NCBI GenBank assembly: GCA_006384855.1
Contig: VCJN01000238.1
Span: 142,636 to 206,635 of the forward strand
Reading direction: 5' to 3'
Source: Tetraselmis striata
Lineage: Eukaryota; Chlorophyta; Chlorodendrophyceae; Chlorodendrales; Chlorodendraceae
DNA: 64,000 nt
In this document: piece by piece, positions 1 through 10,335 of the stretch
Numbering within the stretch: position 1 is the stretch's first letter
How the letters are laid out: each line of letters starts with the position of its first letter
Program-made: the position numbers and the translations under genes
The notes under the pieces: generated by a model
Databases searched by the model: none
Told to the model about the DNA's origin: nothing
The model's input: the letters and a program-made list of their open reading frames with translations, nothing else

Positions 1-1224
1 TGAGGCCTCGGAGGCCTCCGTGCGCTTTGACGGGGTAGGGGCCAGCTTGTCTGTGGTGGGGTGTACGGCGGCAGACTTGCGCGGTCGGAACAGGCTACGC
101 AGGACGGTCGAACTTTCGGTGGGGGCTGCGAGAGGGTTGGCTCGCCTCTGGCGGCCGCGCGACCGGCTGGCATCTAGCATGCCGCCCGCCAGCGCGGCAA
201 GCACCAGGGCCGGACCGTTGAGCTCCCTCGCGCCGTTGCACATCTCCAGGAGCTCGGTGGCGTCGGCGAAGGTGAGCACGCGGGCCTTCTCTATGACCAC
301 GAAGGCCGCCACTGCGGCGGGCAGCAGCGCCGCCTGGCTGCCGCCGAAAAGGGCCTGCCCGGCCCAGAGCACCTCCCAGAAGGCAAGCGTGCCATCCATG
401 GATGTCTCTCGTCGCAGCATGACCAGTAGCATGCGGAAGGCCCACACGCCGTCGTCGGCGCCGATCGCCGCCAGGTGGGCGCCCAGCTGCGCGTCTGCCG
501 AGCGCACGAGCTGCACGACTTGCGTCATCTGGGCAAACAGCGCAGCCTGACCCGGCGCGAAGCTGCCCCGCACGCGCGTCATCAACGCGGAGAAGCACAG
601 GAACGCCCGACCATCGTCGTCGTACATGATCACGAAAGGCGCCAAGAGGTCGGACATGCCTGCACACCACAGCCATATCAATTGAAACTCAGCATATATG
701 TAAGCACAGCCCGGCGATGTAGCACCGTCTAGTGATATTCTCATCATCAGAGTACGACTAAGAGGTGCGTCAGGGAAGGTCGCCGGGCGGGGAGAACCTT
801 GGCAGTACCCGATATGGGGATCCTTGATGGCGTAAGCCCGAAGCAATCGGGCAAGCCTCTCCATGAACACGTCGCGATCGTCGCCGGATAAGAGCGTGGG
901 GTCGGTGCGATCGACGTCGAGGCCGATTCGGCGCAACGCCACCGACAGCTGCTCGTCCGCGCCGCCTTCCGCGAAGCGATCCGCCGCGTCGGCAGTACCT
1001 ACTATAGACGTCAGCGACTTGAGCTCGGCGGCAGCGGCGGTCACGGCGTCAGCCGCCTGCTCCCGCGTCGCCTCGGGCGGGTAGCAGCCCAACAGAACAG
1101 GCCATACGTCACGACGGATCGATTCGTGGACGCCGCCGCCGAGCACGCGTTGAAACAGTGCCAGGCCGTCGTTGATGCGCCCGGTGCCATCTATCAGCGC
1201 GTCCCATGCCTCCGGCGTCAAGCC
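1..1224 (-). CDS. TBC-domain Rab GTPase-activating protein, GYP7/TBC1D15-like (3' part, two exons, runs off the left edge)
   Basis: Exons read on the minus strand are 1224-798 and 659-1 (open at the window edge), joined by an intron 797-660 with GT..AG ends; the join restores a glycine codon. The product accelerates GTP hydrolysis on Rab proteins in vesicle traffic. Seen in order: a GGGV..SIRRDVWPVLLG block that opens TBC domains, the arginine finger in DVDRTDP (Arg codon 907-909), the glutamine finger YCQG (Gln codon 799-801), then GMSDLLAPFVI and FRMLLVMLRRE, which match the C-terminal half of the TBC fold. Both catalytic fingers are present, so the domain looks active. The segment preceding the domain (GLTPEAW....GRI) resembles GYP7/TBC1D15. 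The acceptor at 1225-1226 shows that upstream exons exist, but I could not find the start exon in 1230-1700. The C-terminal tail after the TBC domain is basic and Ser/Pro-rich. Confidence 0.85.
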
Positions 1225-3570
1225 CTGTGCACAGTCGACGTAAGGACGACAACGTGATTCCTCGGCGAACTGGAGCAGCAACGGCTAGCGGCGACCCGCC
1301 AGCACTGCTTGCTCGAGGTGGAACAATGAAGCTGGAGTCCGCTACCCAGGTGATGGCTCGAGTGCATTGGCACGCGACCCGTGGCGCGTGGTTGCCATAT
1401 CACCGCGCCACTCTGCCTACCCAGGTACCCATATCCGCAAAAGCCTTGGATTCGGATACATTTCATCTGCTAAAAATAGTCATATCGAGTACATGTTCAA
1501 ATTGTCCGTTTTGCGTCCGGTAGACTTCCAGTTCGTCTGGTCCTGCTCCGGTTCGACGGCAATAATTTTCGACTGCGACCGCGCGTGCGACCGCGGGCGG
1601 GTAGCTGGGTAAGCGATATAATCATATAATATAATCGTCTTGCTCACTACTAAAATCCCTACTAGCGAGTCTTGCTAGCGACTAGTTATCTTTTTGGTTA
1701 CACGGAGAGCGTCAAGCTAGTCGGGTACTAAGGCTTAAACTTCGCGCAGACAAGCGTTCGAGCGATCGGGGGCGGGCGACAGCGGGCAGCCCCGCCGGTG
1801 CAAAAGGCAGGCGAGCGTGGATCTGGGCGATACTAAATCGACAAACCCACAACAATGTCGAGGATGTTATACGTGCAGTGAGGGTCGGGTGTGAGGCGGC
1901 GCGGGGGTGAAGAAGGGGGGGAGGGGGAAACAAGGGAGCGGGCCGCGCTACTCTGCGGCGGTCGCCCGTACAGGCGGTACAGACGACAGGCCGCGGGCGG
2001 TACTCGTACGCACCGTCGGCGAAGGAGCGAATGCCTCCACGCTATCTACGCTACTGCACGTAAGGATTGCCATCGTATTTCGTTGTTCTCTGTCGTCCTC
2101 AGCGTCAGCCGCCCAGGAGGGAAGTGGGCCGCTGATTGTGGTGTGAAGTGCAGTCCGGCGAACGGCAACCGACGAGACTGGCGCATGTTGGGAGGTCCGC
2201 TTCGCCGCCCTCAGCTGGTACTACAGGTACCCTTTACTGTACGGTATCCCTGATGATGGGGCGGTCCGGCAAAAGCAAGCGGCGGCGACGGACCGACTTA
2301 TTAGACGTCCCGTATCCTGTTTAGGAAGCCTTGCAGACTGGCGACACCTGGCGCTACTGGCGACTATGGAAACGTAGTCCGACTTTAACGTTAAAATAAT
2401 TTTTATTGATTACATAAGGGCTTTCACAAAAGCGCACTACAAAAAAACAGAACTGACAGCAACTATGAAAGGTTGCCAGCAAAAGAGAGACACAAGCGCC
2501 TGAAACCAAGGTCAAGCAGGAGGACAGGGAGCCAAGACCCAAGAAGGAGACAAGGGAACCACGAAGTCACTTAGCTGCCAGTTAAAATAAAACGTTAAAA
2601 TAATCCTTACTCGTACACCAAGGTTTATCTTTATTGCTGTTGCGCTCGGCGCGCCCGCCACACTATACGGGTACAGCACTATTGATTAATTACATGAGCT
2701 AGTACAGCACTATTGCCTATGTATTGTTAGTATCCGGGCTGTGGCGCGCTACATAGAACCGGTCGCTACGGGGCCCAAGGCATTTGGCATGACGGGCCGG
2801 CCCAGGGCCTGCCAGGGCAGGGTCAATCATCGTTTCTAATTTTATTTCAGCTGGGAGATGTTGTTATTTATCATCGCGAGAGTGATGACGACCAATATAA
2901 ATCGCGGAAGCGGGCAATCCTGAGCTGGTGATGCGCTGACGACCGACTTCCTGGCGCCGGAACGCCCAAGTCGCCAGTAGTTTTTAGCATCAGCCCAATA
3001 GCGACCACTCCATCCCTATGTACAGGTACGAGTGGGAGTTCCGGGCGGCTCGTCTAGCATCGCCAGTTGTCACTTTCAGGCTAGGCTGTCTCGCCCAAGT
3101 GTGCCACCGACTTGAGCTGGCCTTGCACCCCCGAGGGACGCCCCCCGCGCGCGGCTGCGCAGCCGTGAGCAGGATAAGAGCGGGCGCGCACAAACAGCGT
3201 GCCACCGGGTCTACCCGCTTGTCCTAGCCTCGCCCAACTGACAAAAAATGTTCCTGCGCGAGCAGGTCCGTGGGCTATGTCCCTCCTATACGTTGATATG
3301 TTTGCACCCCTTCTCTGATTCCCTGCCCCGCCCCTCTCCCTGAGTGGCGTGGCGTACGCCTGACATCCGCTCGCCATCGCGGTCAAGGGAGGGGGGGGGG
3401 GGGGGGGGTGATTTAAAACAGTGATTTTATTTTTGATTCAACGTTGTAGAGTTCAGCTGTGCGATACGCGGAGTATACTTTTTATCACCCCCTCCTCTGC
3501 TGTATTGATGCGCACATGACTGCCTGCAGGAGGTGCTACACTGACCTGCTCAGCGAGCTCCGCCGTCTGC
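1225..3570. other. Spacer without a recognisable gene
   Basis: This stretch should hold the missing 5' exons of the TBC gene (left part) and the promoter of the RAP gene (right part). I see no conserved coding sequence. It has AT-rich patches (about 1615-1660, 2380-2460, 2580-2720), a short direct repeat around 2670 and 2702 (TACAGCACTATTG), and a G tract of about 20 bases near 3388-3408. Confidence 0.5.
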
Positions 3571-6183
3571 ATGTCCCGGCGCTGGGCATGTCAGCTTGCC
3601 GCTGCATGGGTCCGCCAGCCAGCGCTGTGCCGCGGGCGCTGGTGCCCTTCCGCGCTCGCGGCACCATCCATCACTCCGCCATGCCAGCCACTCACGGCGC
3701 GCTATCACTCAGAGCGGAGGCAAGCGCCCACCAACGCCAGCGCGGCATCGCTCACCCAGCGCCCCAGCTCACCGGCGGGCGTCCTCACCCACAGCAGCCG
3801 CAGCATCGGCGGCGCCGCAGCGACATCGGCACCGGCATCGTCATTGGCATTGGTATCGACAGCGCAGAGCTGGGACCCTGCCGCTGCCGGCACAGGCGGG
3901 GATGACCGGCAGTTCACGAGCCACCTGCGAGGCGCGCGCTCCGTGAGTGAGCTGCAGAGCCGGCTGCAGAGCCGGCCGGACGGCGCCGTCAACGCGGTCC
4001 ACGTGGCGGCGGCGCTCAGCTGCCTCGCGCGCCTGGTGCTGCCGCCCGCGGTGGGGCAGCACACAAGGCAGGCGGCAAGCGAGGCAGGTGCAGCTACCTC
4101 AGGGGACGAGGCGGAGACCCTGCTGCGCCACCTGATGCGGAAAGTCTCCACGCAGGCGGGTCGCTTCCCGCTGCGAGCGCTAGCCATCTCCTCCCAGAAC
4201 ATCGCCAAGCTGTGCCGGCCCGGCCGCCCGCGGAGCCTCCTGCGCACTGCGCAGCCGGCGGAGCTGGCGGCGCTGTTCTCCGCGCTCGCGGCCGGGGCCT
4301 CGGCGCGCCTGGATCGCTGCCCGCCCCGCGAGTTGGCCACTCTGCTGTGGGCCATCGCCGCCGCGGGGCAGGCCGGTGCTTTGGCGGGCATCTTCCGGGC
4401 GGCGGAGGCGGTGCTCTCCCGCCATCCAAGAGACAGCGGCGGCTTCAATGGGGTGGACATCGTGAACATTGTGTGGGCGTTTGGCAAGGCGGCTGACGGC
4501 AGGCGGCACGCCTTCCCCGCTGCCTTCGACGCCCTGGGCGCCCATGCGGCCCCCCTTGTGCGCTCCGCCACGCTGTCCGACGGCCAGATGTCCACGCTGG
4601 TGGGCGCGTATGCGGCAGCGGGCCACCCGGCGCCCGAGCTGCTGCGCGCCATTGAGGCCCAGACGGCCGGCCGGCTGGGCGGCTTTCCGCCCTCCGCTCT
4701 TGCCAACCTCGCGTGCGGGTTTGCTAAGCTGCAACGCCCGCGGGACACCTCCGCAACTGCCGCCAGAGGCGGCGCGGTACCCGCCCTGGTTTTGGAGCCT
4801 GGTTTCGGAGCGCATGAGGAGGACGGCCGCTCCGGCGATCATACGCACCCGACGGCGGGAGCATTGCAAGCGTCCCTGCTGCCGGGGTTCCCCTTCACGG
4901 AGATTGAGGAGCTGGTTACGCAGCAGGGCGCCCGCCTGCTGGGCAAGTTTGAGCCGCGGGCGCTCGCGCAGCTGGTGTGGGCGCTGGCGGAGGGCGGCTG
5001 CCGGCAGCCGCGCGTGTACGGCGGGGTGGAGCAGGAGCTGGCGCGGCGCGGGTACCGCTGCTTATCCCCGCGCGATGTCGCCATGGCGGCCACCGGCTTT
5101 GCCACGGCGCAGCAGTGGCGGTCGCCCTTCTTCGCCCGGCTGGGGGACCGCCTAGCGACGCGCGGCGCATGGCAAGGCTTCCGCCCACAGGAGCTCTCCA
5201 CGACACTGTGGGCGTTCGCTGCGCAGCGCCGGCGGTGCGCACCGGCGTTCGATGCCGCGGCGGCGGCGCTGCTGCACGCCGACGGCGCGCTGCTGCGGGC
5301 GTTTTCGCCTCAGGACGTCAGCCTCCTGCTGTGGTCCTTTGCTGCGCTGTCGCAGCCCGCACCGGAGCTCTTCATGGCGGCTCGCGCCCGCACACTCGAG
5401 GCCTTCTCCCCTGAAGCTCAGACACGCGAGAGGGGCGATCACGACGACAACCGCATCGGCGGTGCTTTCGTCCGACATGCAGCCGCCGCGCCCGGGGCTT
5501 CATCAGGGGGCGAGGGCGCTGAGGGGCGTGGCGTGCCGGTGTCGCGCTGGTCGGCGCGCGAGATCTCGATGACGCTGTGGGCGTTTGCTGTCTTTGACCT
5601 CGCGGACACCCGCCTCGTGCGCGCCATGACGGCCGCCATGCTGCCCGTCTCCAGGCGAACGAGGGCGGCGATGGACCCCATCGTGGCGACGCAGCTCTTC
5701 CAAGCGGGGGTGTCTGCGGAGCGGCAGGCGGGCGGCGGTGTGCTTGGGGAGGCAGCCGCCCTGCCGCCCAGCGTGGTGCAGGCGGCTCGGGCGCACTGGG
5801 CCGCACAGACGGCGCGCGGATACCGGCGGTCGAGCCTGCAGGCATCCGTGGCGGCGGCCGCGGCCCGGCTAGGGCTGCGCGCCACTCTGGAGTGGGCTGC
5901 CCCGGGCGGCCTGCTGTCTGTGGACATCATGGTGGACACGCCGCACGGCATGGAGCCCGTGGCGGTGGAGGTCAACGGGCCAAGCCACTACAGCACCGAC
6001 TGCGCCAACGGCACGCACCGCCCCACGGGCGCCACCGACCTGCGGCTGCGCCTGCTGGCTCCGGCCGTGGGGGGCCGGCTGGTCTGCGTGCCATTCTACG
6101 AGTGGAACGCACTGCAGGGCGATGCCGACCGCCAGGCGGAGTACCTGCGCCGCCTGCTCAAGCCATACAAAGGGACTCCGTGA
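3571..6183 (+). CDS. RAP-domain protein with helical repeats (OPR/HPR-like), probable organelle RNA-binding factor
   Basis: An uninterrupted 870-residue frame. The last about 75 residues form a RAP domain: VAVEVNGPSHY at about 797-807, then a D.RLRLL strand and VCVPFYEWNAL, the usual RAP core. The middle carries at least nine degenerate helical repeats whose second helix reads L..L.WAFA (for example ELATLLWAIAAAG, QELSTTLWAFAAQ, EISMTLWAFAVFD). This layout is known from chloroplast and mitochondrial RNA stability, splicing and translation factors in algae and from related apicomplexan proteins. The N-terminus (residues 1-60) is rich in Arg, Ser and Ala with almost no acidic residues, as expected of an organelle transit peptide; chloroplast or mitochondrion cannot be told apart. 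The PPPEW signature of classic OPR repeats is not obvious. Start chosen as the first in-frame Met; a later Met is possible. No intron is needed, unlike most neighbours. Confidence 0.85.
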   Translation: MSRRWACQLAAAWVRQPALCRGRWCPSALAAPSITPPCQPLTARYHSERRQAPTNASAASLTQRPSSPAGVLTHSSRSIGGAAATSAPASSLALVSTAQSWDPAAAGTGGDDRQFTSHLRGARSVSELQSRLQSRPDGAVNAVHVAAALSCLARLVLPPAVGQHTRQAASEAGAATSGDEAETLLRHLMRKVSTQAGRFPLRALAISSQNIAKLCRPGRPRSLLRTAQPAELAALFSALAAGASARLDRCPPRELATLLWAIAAAGQAGALAGIFRAAEAVLSRHPRDSGGFNGVDIVNIVWAFGKAADGRRHAFPAAFDALGAHAAPLVRSATLSDGQMSTLVGAYAAAGHPAPELLRAIEAQTAGRLGGFPPSALANLACGFAKLQRPRDTSATAARGGAVPALVLEPGFGAHEEDGRSGDHTHPTAGALQASLLPGFPFTEIEELVTQQGARLLGKFEPRALAQLVWALAEGGCRQPRVYGGVEQELARRGYRCLSPRDVAMAATGFATAQQWRSPFFARLGDRLATRGAWQGFRPQELSTTLWAFAAQRRRCAPAFDAAAAALLHADGALLRAFSPQDVSLLLWSFAALSQPAPELFMAARARTLEAFSPEAQTRERGDHDDNRIGGAFVRHAAAAPGASSGGEGAEGRGVPVSRWSAREISMTLWAFAVFDLADTRLVRAMTAAMLPVSRRTRAAMDPIVATQLFQAGVSAERQAGGGVLGEAAALPPSVVQAARAHWAAQTARGYRRSSLQASVAAAAARLGLRATLEWAAPGGLLSVDIMVDTPHGMEPVAVEVNGPSHYSTDCANGTHRPTGATDLRLRLLAPAVGGRLVCVPFYEWNALQGDADRQAEYLRRLLKPYKGTP

Positions 6184-7879
6184 CACAGAGAAACGGTGGG
6201 CATATTGGAAGGCTCGGTGGAGAGAAGGGTACATGCTTCAACATGTATTTGTATGATATTTATCATGCATGTTTGTGTCATGCATAGGCCGGTATCCCTC
6301 CAGCCACCCCTTCGCTCAGCCCCGCGACCCTCTGTTCCCCCTCGCCCCTGCCCGGGACCGGTCTGGCAACAGAGAAACCTTTGCAGCGTCTGTACGGCGG
6401 CACATTCAGGCAGCAAGAACCAAGTCCAAGTCCTCCATTCCTGATCATACACTGCAGCACGGGAATGTCTAGCATGGTATCATCCGGCCGCAATATCTTA
6501 TAACGTATTGCAATGTTGATTGGTATGACATGCAATGTATGTGACATCGCGGCCATACTGGATGATGATACTGGACTGAAGTTGCTTCGAGCTGTCAGAC
6601 GGGCAGCGGTTGTGTTTGCTCCAACAATGCCGTAATCTAAGGGTGCACGATGCGCTGCAAGCATCGCACCACAGAAAGGCGTCATCGTGTGGAGAATTGA
6701 GGCGATGAGTACCGGTGCAACGTCACAACGCAGCAGGCCCCCTCCAACCTGGTTGCCCTGCAAGCAGTTACGCTACAGTTCATCCGGCAGCCTCTATACA
6801 TCGCAATCAGAAAGCGTTTTTCTATACCAGTACATACCTGCTAGTTGCCCTGGTAGCATTGCGAGCACCGTGCTTCCATAACCCGCCAGGGAATAGAAAG
6901 GTACTTGCAGTGTAGCAGTGACAAATGAGACTTACATGTATAGAGTAGAGAGAAAGAGAGAGAGAGGATAAGTTATATTAACACTACCTTTCTACGCTGC
7001 TGAGATGGCACATGATAAATAGTGGCATAGACGATAACTACGAAAGGATGATTCATCGCCAAGATGTGCTCACCGGTGTAACAGTCGCTAACTTGCCAGT
7101 GGCGGCTGCTGTGTTCTTCGCTACTGATAATTAGCCATGTAGCGTAAAGGTGTCTTGGAGACTATGGCTCAAGGGGGCTAGGGGGTTTGAGTCAACAAGG
7201 GGTTTTATCACTGATGGGTAAAGCGGCTCGTTCAGTATCTAAAAGTGCTGGCACCCCTCATTGGCACCATAATGGGTTCCTTCAGTATATTTGCACGAAG
7301 CGGTCGTGATGATAACATATGTGATGGAAGCGAAACAGTCGGAAAATAAGCGAGCATCACCTAAATACACAACAGTAATCCCAAAACAAGAAACATCAAA
7401 GGAAAGCCAAGAACAATAAACAAACGACGAAAAGGAACTAAGTAACCCAGCAGCCACCGATCAATCCAGCCAGGACACTACAGTCCTACCTCCTTTCGTT
7501 GCCAATAATTCTGCGAATAAACAGCTATCCTCACCCTACCACACGAGTGAGTCGGTTACAGCCATCGATAATAAGCAAACTGGCGGGAACACGTCGTTCT
7601 GGATCTATTTGCCGCTGCAGCTGCTTGGTTCATGTATGTTCTCGTAGCGGTATTTAACGACCTCCGCTGCTGTCGGCGCATTTTACTATCTCATACTATA
7701 GATAGAGAACCCACCCACCCACCGCCTAGGCGGGACCGACGACCGTCCTCGGCCCTCGGAATCGCGGGCCCTTCCTCCGCCTCCACCCCCGGCTGGGGAT
7801 GGGGGCGGGGATCGTGCACGGGTGGCGCCTTGGTAGCCTTGGCCCCGCCCGTGCTGCCACTGCCGCGGAGGAGCAGTGT
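6184..7879. other. Spacer without a recognisable gene
   Basis: It contains the 3' flank of the RAP gene and low-complexity AG runs near 6950-6970. All reading frames are short and composition-poor. I see no RNA gene or conserved protein motif. Confidence 0.5.
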
Positions 7880-7886
7880 GAGCTGG

Positions 7887-8475
7887 ACACCGGCGTCTCA
7901 CGTCGTTGCTGGTCCGGTCAAGTCCCCGTTCGCTGTTCTTTGAGCACCCTCTCCCTTCCTGTCCTGTCGGCGCCTCCACATCACATTCGGCCTAGTGCCG
8001 CTATTGGAGTGGCCCGGGATGTTGTTCTGGGAAGGGAGTTCTACGTTCGGTGGAAGGGGACGCGACCGAGCTGGCGGCGGATCTGGCGCTGGGCGGAACG
8101 TGTGCTGGACACCGGCGTCTTACGTCGTTGCTGGTCTGGTCGGCTCTCCATTCCCTACTCGTTGGGCACTTTCCCCCTTCCTGTCCTGTTGGCGCCTCCA
8201 CGTCATATTCGGATCAGCGCCGCTATTGGAGTGGCCCGGGGTGTTGTTCTGGGAAAGGCGTTCTACTTTTGGCGGAAGGGGACGCGACCGAGCTGGCGGC
8301 GGATCTGGTGCGGGGTGGTCGCGTCTGTTGCACGCCCGTGGCGACCCGTCATGGGTTGGACCCCCCCACTTCCGCTCCTTGCTGCGAGACCTCAACTTCG
8401 AGGCTCCTTTCCTGTCGGCGCCTTCACATCACATTCGGTCTAGTGCCGCTATTGGAGTGGCCCGGGATTGTGTGC
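7887..8475. repeat. Tandem repeat, unit about 222-226 bp, nearly three copies
   Basis: The block GCCGCTATTGGAGTGGCCCG recurs at about 7998, 8220 and 8446, and GACACCGGCGTCT.ACGTCG recurs at 7887 and 8109. The first spacing is 222 bp (74 codons) and the second about 226 bp, so frames are kept open across two units but broken in the third. Overlapping open frames here therefore reflect repetition rather than a conserved protein. No family was recognised. Confidence 0.8.
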
Positions 8476-8575
8476 CGGGGAGAGCGTCTCTACTGCGTGG
8501 CGCGGCGGCTGGCTGGTGGCGATGCCTGGTCGGTGACTGTCATGGCGGTTCCCGCCTCTAGTGGCCCGTAGCTGG

Positions 8576-8640
8576 ATTTTCTTCTGGATTTCTGTGTGGA
8601 TTTCCCGAATTTTGCAGCTGGCTCATGTAGTCGCTAATCA
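8576..8640. repeat. Dispersed repeat, copy 1 (CTGGATTTCTGTGTGGATTT family)
   Basis: A segment of about 60 bp with CTGGATTTCTGTGTGGATTT, then GCTCATGTAGTC, is repeated in the same orientation at 11806-11872 with point differences. The two copies bracket the small secreted-protein gene and may be ends of one mobile element. Confidence 0.6.
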
Positions 8641-8764
8641 TCACTATCTCATGACTATGCATACTGTGAGTACGATTAAAGTCTGGGGATAGTGGCTAGC
8701 AATGACCACAGCAGTATTCGTGTCAATGATCCCTGCTGTGGCCTCTTCCGACATAGTCGTATCA

Positions 8765-8854
<90 letters not shown>
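8765..8854. repeat. (TA)n microsatellite
   Basis: About 90 bp of nearly perfect alternating TA with two small interruptions (near 8802 and 8820). It is followed directly by a doubled TAGTCGCTA motif at 8858-8873. Confidence 0.95.
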
Positions 8855-8857
<3 letters not shown>

Positions 8858-9543
8858 TAGTCGCTAGTCGCTAACATTGGCGGCAGGGCGCGAATGTGAT
8901 ATTGTTTCCCGGCAAAAGATTCTAACGAACTAGTCGCTATTCGCATTTCCTAACGGGCGCGCATTTTCCAACGGGCGTTCCCCGCCATGACGTACCGACG
9001 TGTTTCCATTCGGTAAGTACTGCGCGTTCCGGGTACTGAAATTATTGATAATCCTTAAATAATTTAATCAATGCTGTATCCGTGCATGTAGAACTACATT
9101 CTTATATTACTCAACTCATCCTCGTGTTAGATTCTAGTTAGGTTTTCCGCAACCCATACGCAATAATATTGAATTACCGACGATATTTAGGAGTTACACT
9201 CCGAATTCTACAGAATATATGCGGCCCGCTGGCTGCAGCGCATGAGGACGACGACGCCCCGCAGCCTGCCAGACGAGGAGCCACGCTCAGTCGATCTTGA
9301 TACCTGGTGGAGTACCGGTCTGTATCAATATTAACGGCATCGCCCAGTCAGCGGCAGCAGACGTAATATCAGCAGCGCACTGTACCAGCGAACAACCCCA
9401 AACACCTGCTTGCCCCACTCACATCCAAAACCCGCGTACTGCTAGCACCAACACTGCAACTGTAGCATTGTATCTCGAAAGAACTAGAGGAGCATCCAAG
9501 GCGTCCTCTGATAAGCTTCAGCCCGACTCTGTCGACCAGGAAT

Positions 9544-9550
9544 TATAAAA
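9544..9550 (+). promoter_or_regulatory. TATA box (TATAAAA)
   Basis: TATAAAA lies 49 bp upstream of the ATG of the secreted-protein gene at 9599, with a GC-rich leader between. Position and match to the eukaryotic consensus make it a likely core promoter. Confidence 0.65.
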
Positions 9551-9598
9551 GCGCTCCGAAGCATCGCGGCGCAGCCGTCTGCGAGAACCCACCTCGGT

Positions 9599-10335
9599 AT
9601 GACAATGTCGCCGCTAGCCAACGTGGCTGCTCGTCGCAGCGCTGGCCCAGTTGCTGCACTGCTCCTTGTACTGCTAGCGGCACAATCCACACACGCCCGG
9701 CAGTTGAAGAACCAGCAAACGGACCTCGCGAACATAGCCAACAACTACTTCCAGACGGTTGTCGCCGGCGCGTTGCAGTCCAAGGGGTACCTCTCGGCGG
9801 CAGAGATTGAGGAACGCAAAATCAAAATCATTCTGGCGGCGTTGCAGCTCTTCCTCGACAAGCTGAACGAATTCAACGAGCGCATCGTTGATAGGATACC
9901 CGGCCTGGACGAAGCTACTGCTGCAAGTCTCTTCGACCCAGAAGCTCCCGTGGAGGGCGTTGACGACACCTTCGCGGATGCGGTGGTGGACGGCCTCCGC
10001 ACGGTCGACGGTGAGTAGTGTTTCGCGCGGCAGTGCGGCAACGGTCAACCAACACCCAGCAAGCTCAAAATCCTGCAGTCTGCTGCCCTCGGCAACCGAC
10101 TGTAATTTTCACTTATCTATGTGTAATGTGTCTTCTTGCAGAGGCCCTCGATTTATTGGCCAGGCAGGTCGACGCCGTGTCGGTCGACGACGCCATCGCG
10201 GCTATCTTGAGGAACGCAGATGAACGGCTAATCAGCATGGGCGTCCGTCTCGATGCCGTGAGCAGCCGTCTTGAAAATGTCGACCCGGACGCTCCGGAGC
10301 CGCAGAGGCTCCGCGACACGATATCCGATCCTTAG
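9599..10335 (+). CDS. Small secreted alpha-helical protein of unknown family (two exons, 201 aa)
   Basis: Exons 9599-10010 and 10142-10335, joined through a GTGAGT...TTCTTGCAG intron that keeps frame. Residues 1-33 form a classic signal peptide: Arg-Arg, then a hydrophobic core (AALLLVLLAAQ), then STHA before RQL, so export or entry to the secretory route is expected. The mature part is charged and predominantly helical, with heptad-like Leu/Ile spacing (IILAALQLFLDKLNEFNERI, then DERLISMGVRLDAVSSRL), suggesting a coiled coil or helical bundle. It has no cysteines after the signal peptide and no catalytic motif. I do not recognise a family. It is flanked by two copies of a dispersed repeat, so it may be a lineage-specific gene in a mobile or fast-changing region. 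The start is supported by the TATA box and by the signal peptide. Confidence 0.75.

Noticed and set aside
20..550. Plus-strand open frame over the TBC gene
   Set aside because: It is the antisense of clear TBC-domain exons, which carry catalytic motifs on the minus strand.
3705..4869. Long minus-strand frames opposite the RAP gene
   Set aside because: GC-rich coding DNA leaves antisense frames open; they have no family motifs, while the plus strand has repeats and a RAP domain.
7799..8571. Three overlapping open frames read as repeat proteins
   Set aside because: They result from the 222-bp tandem repeat; all three frames are equally open and none has a recognisable domain.
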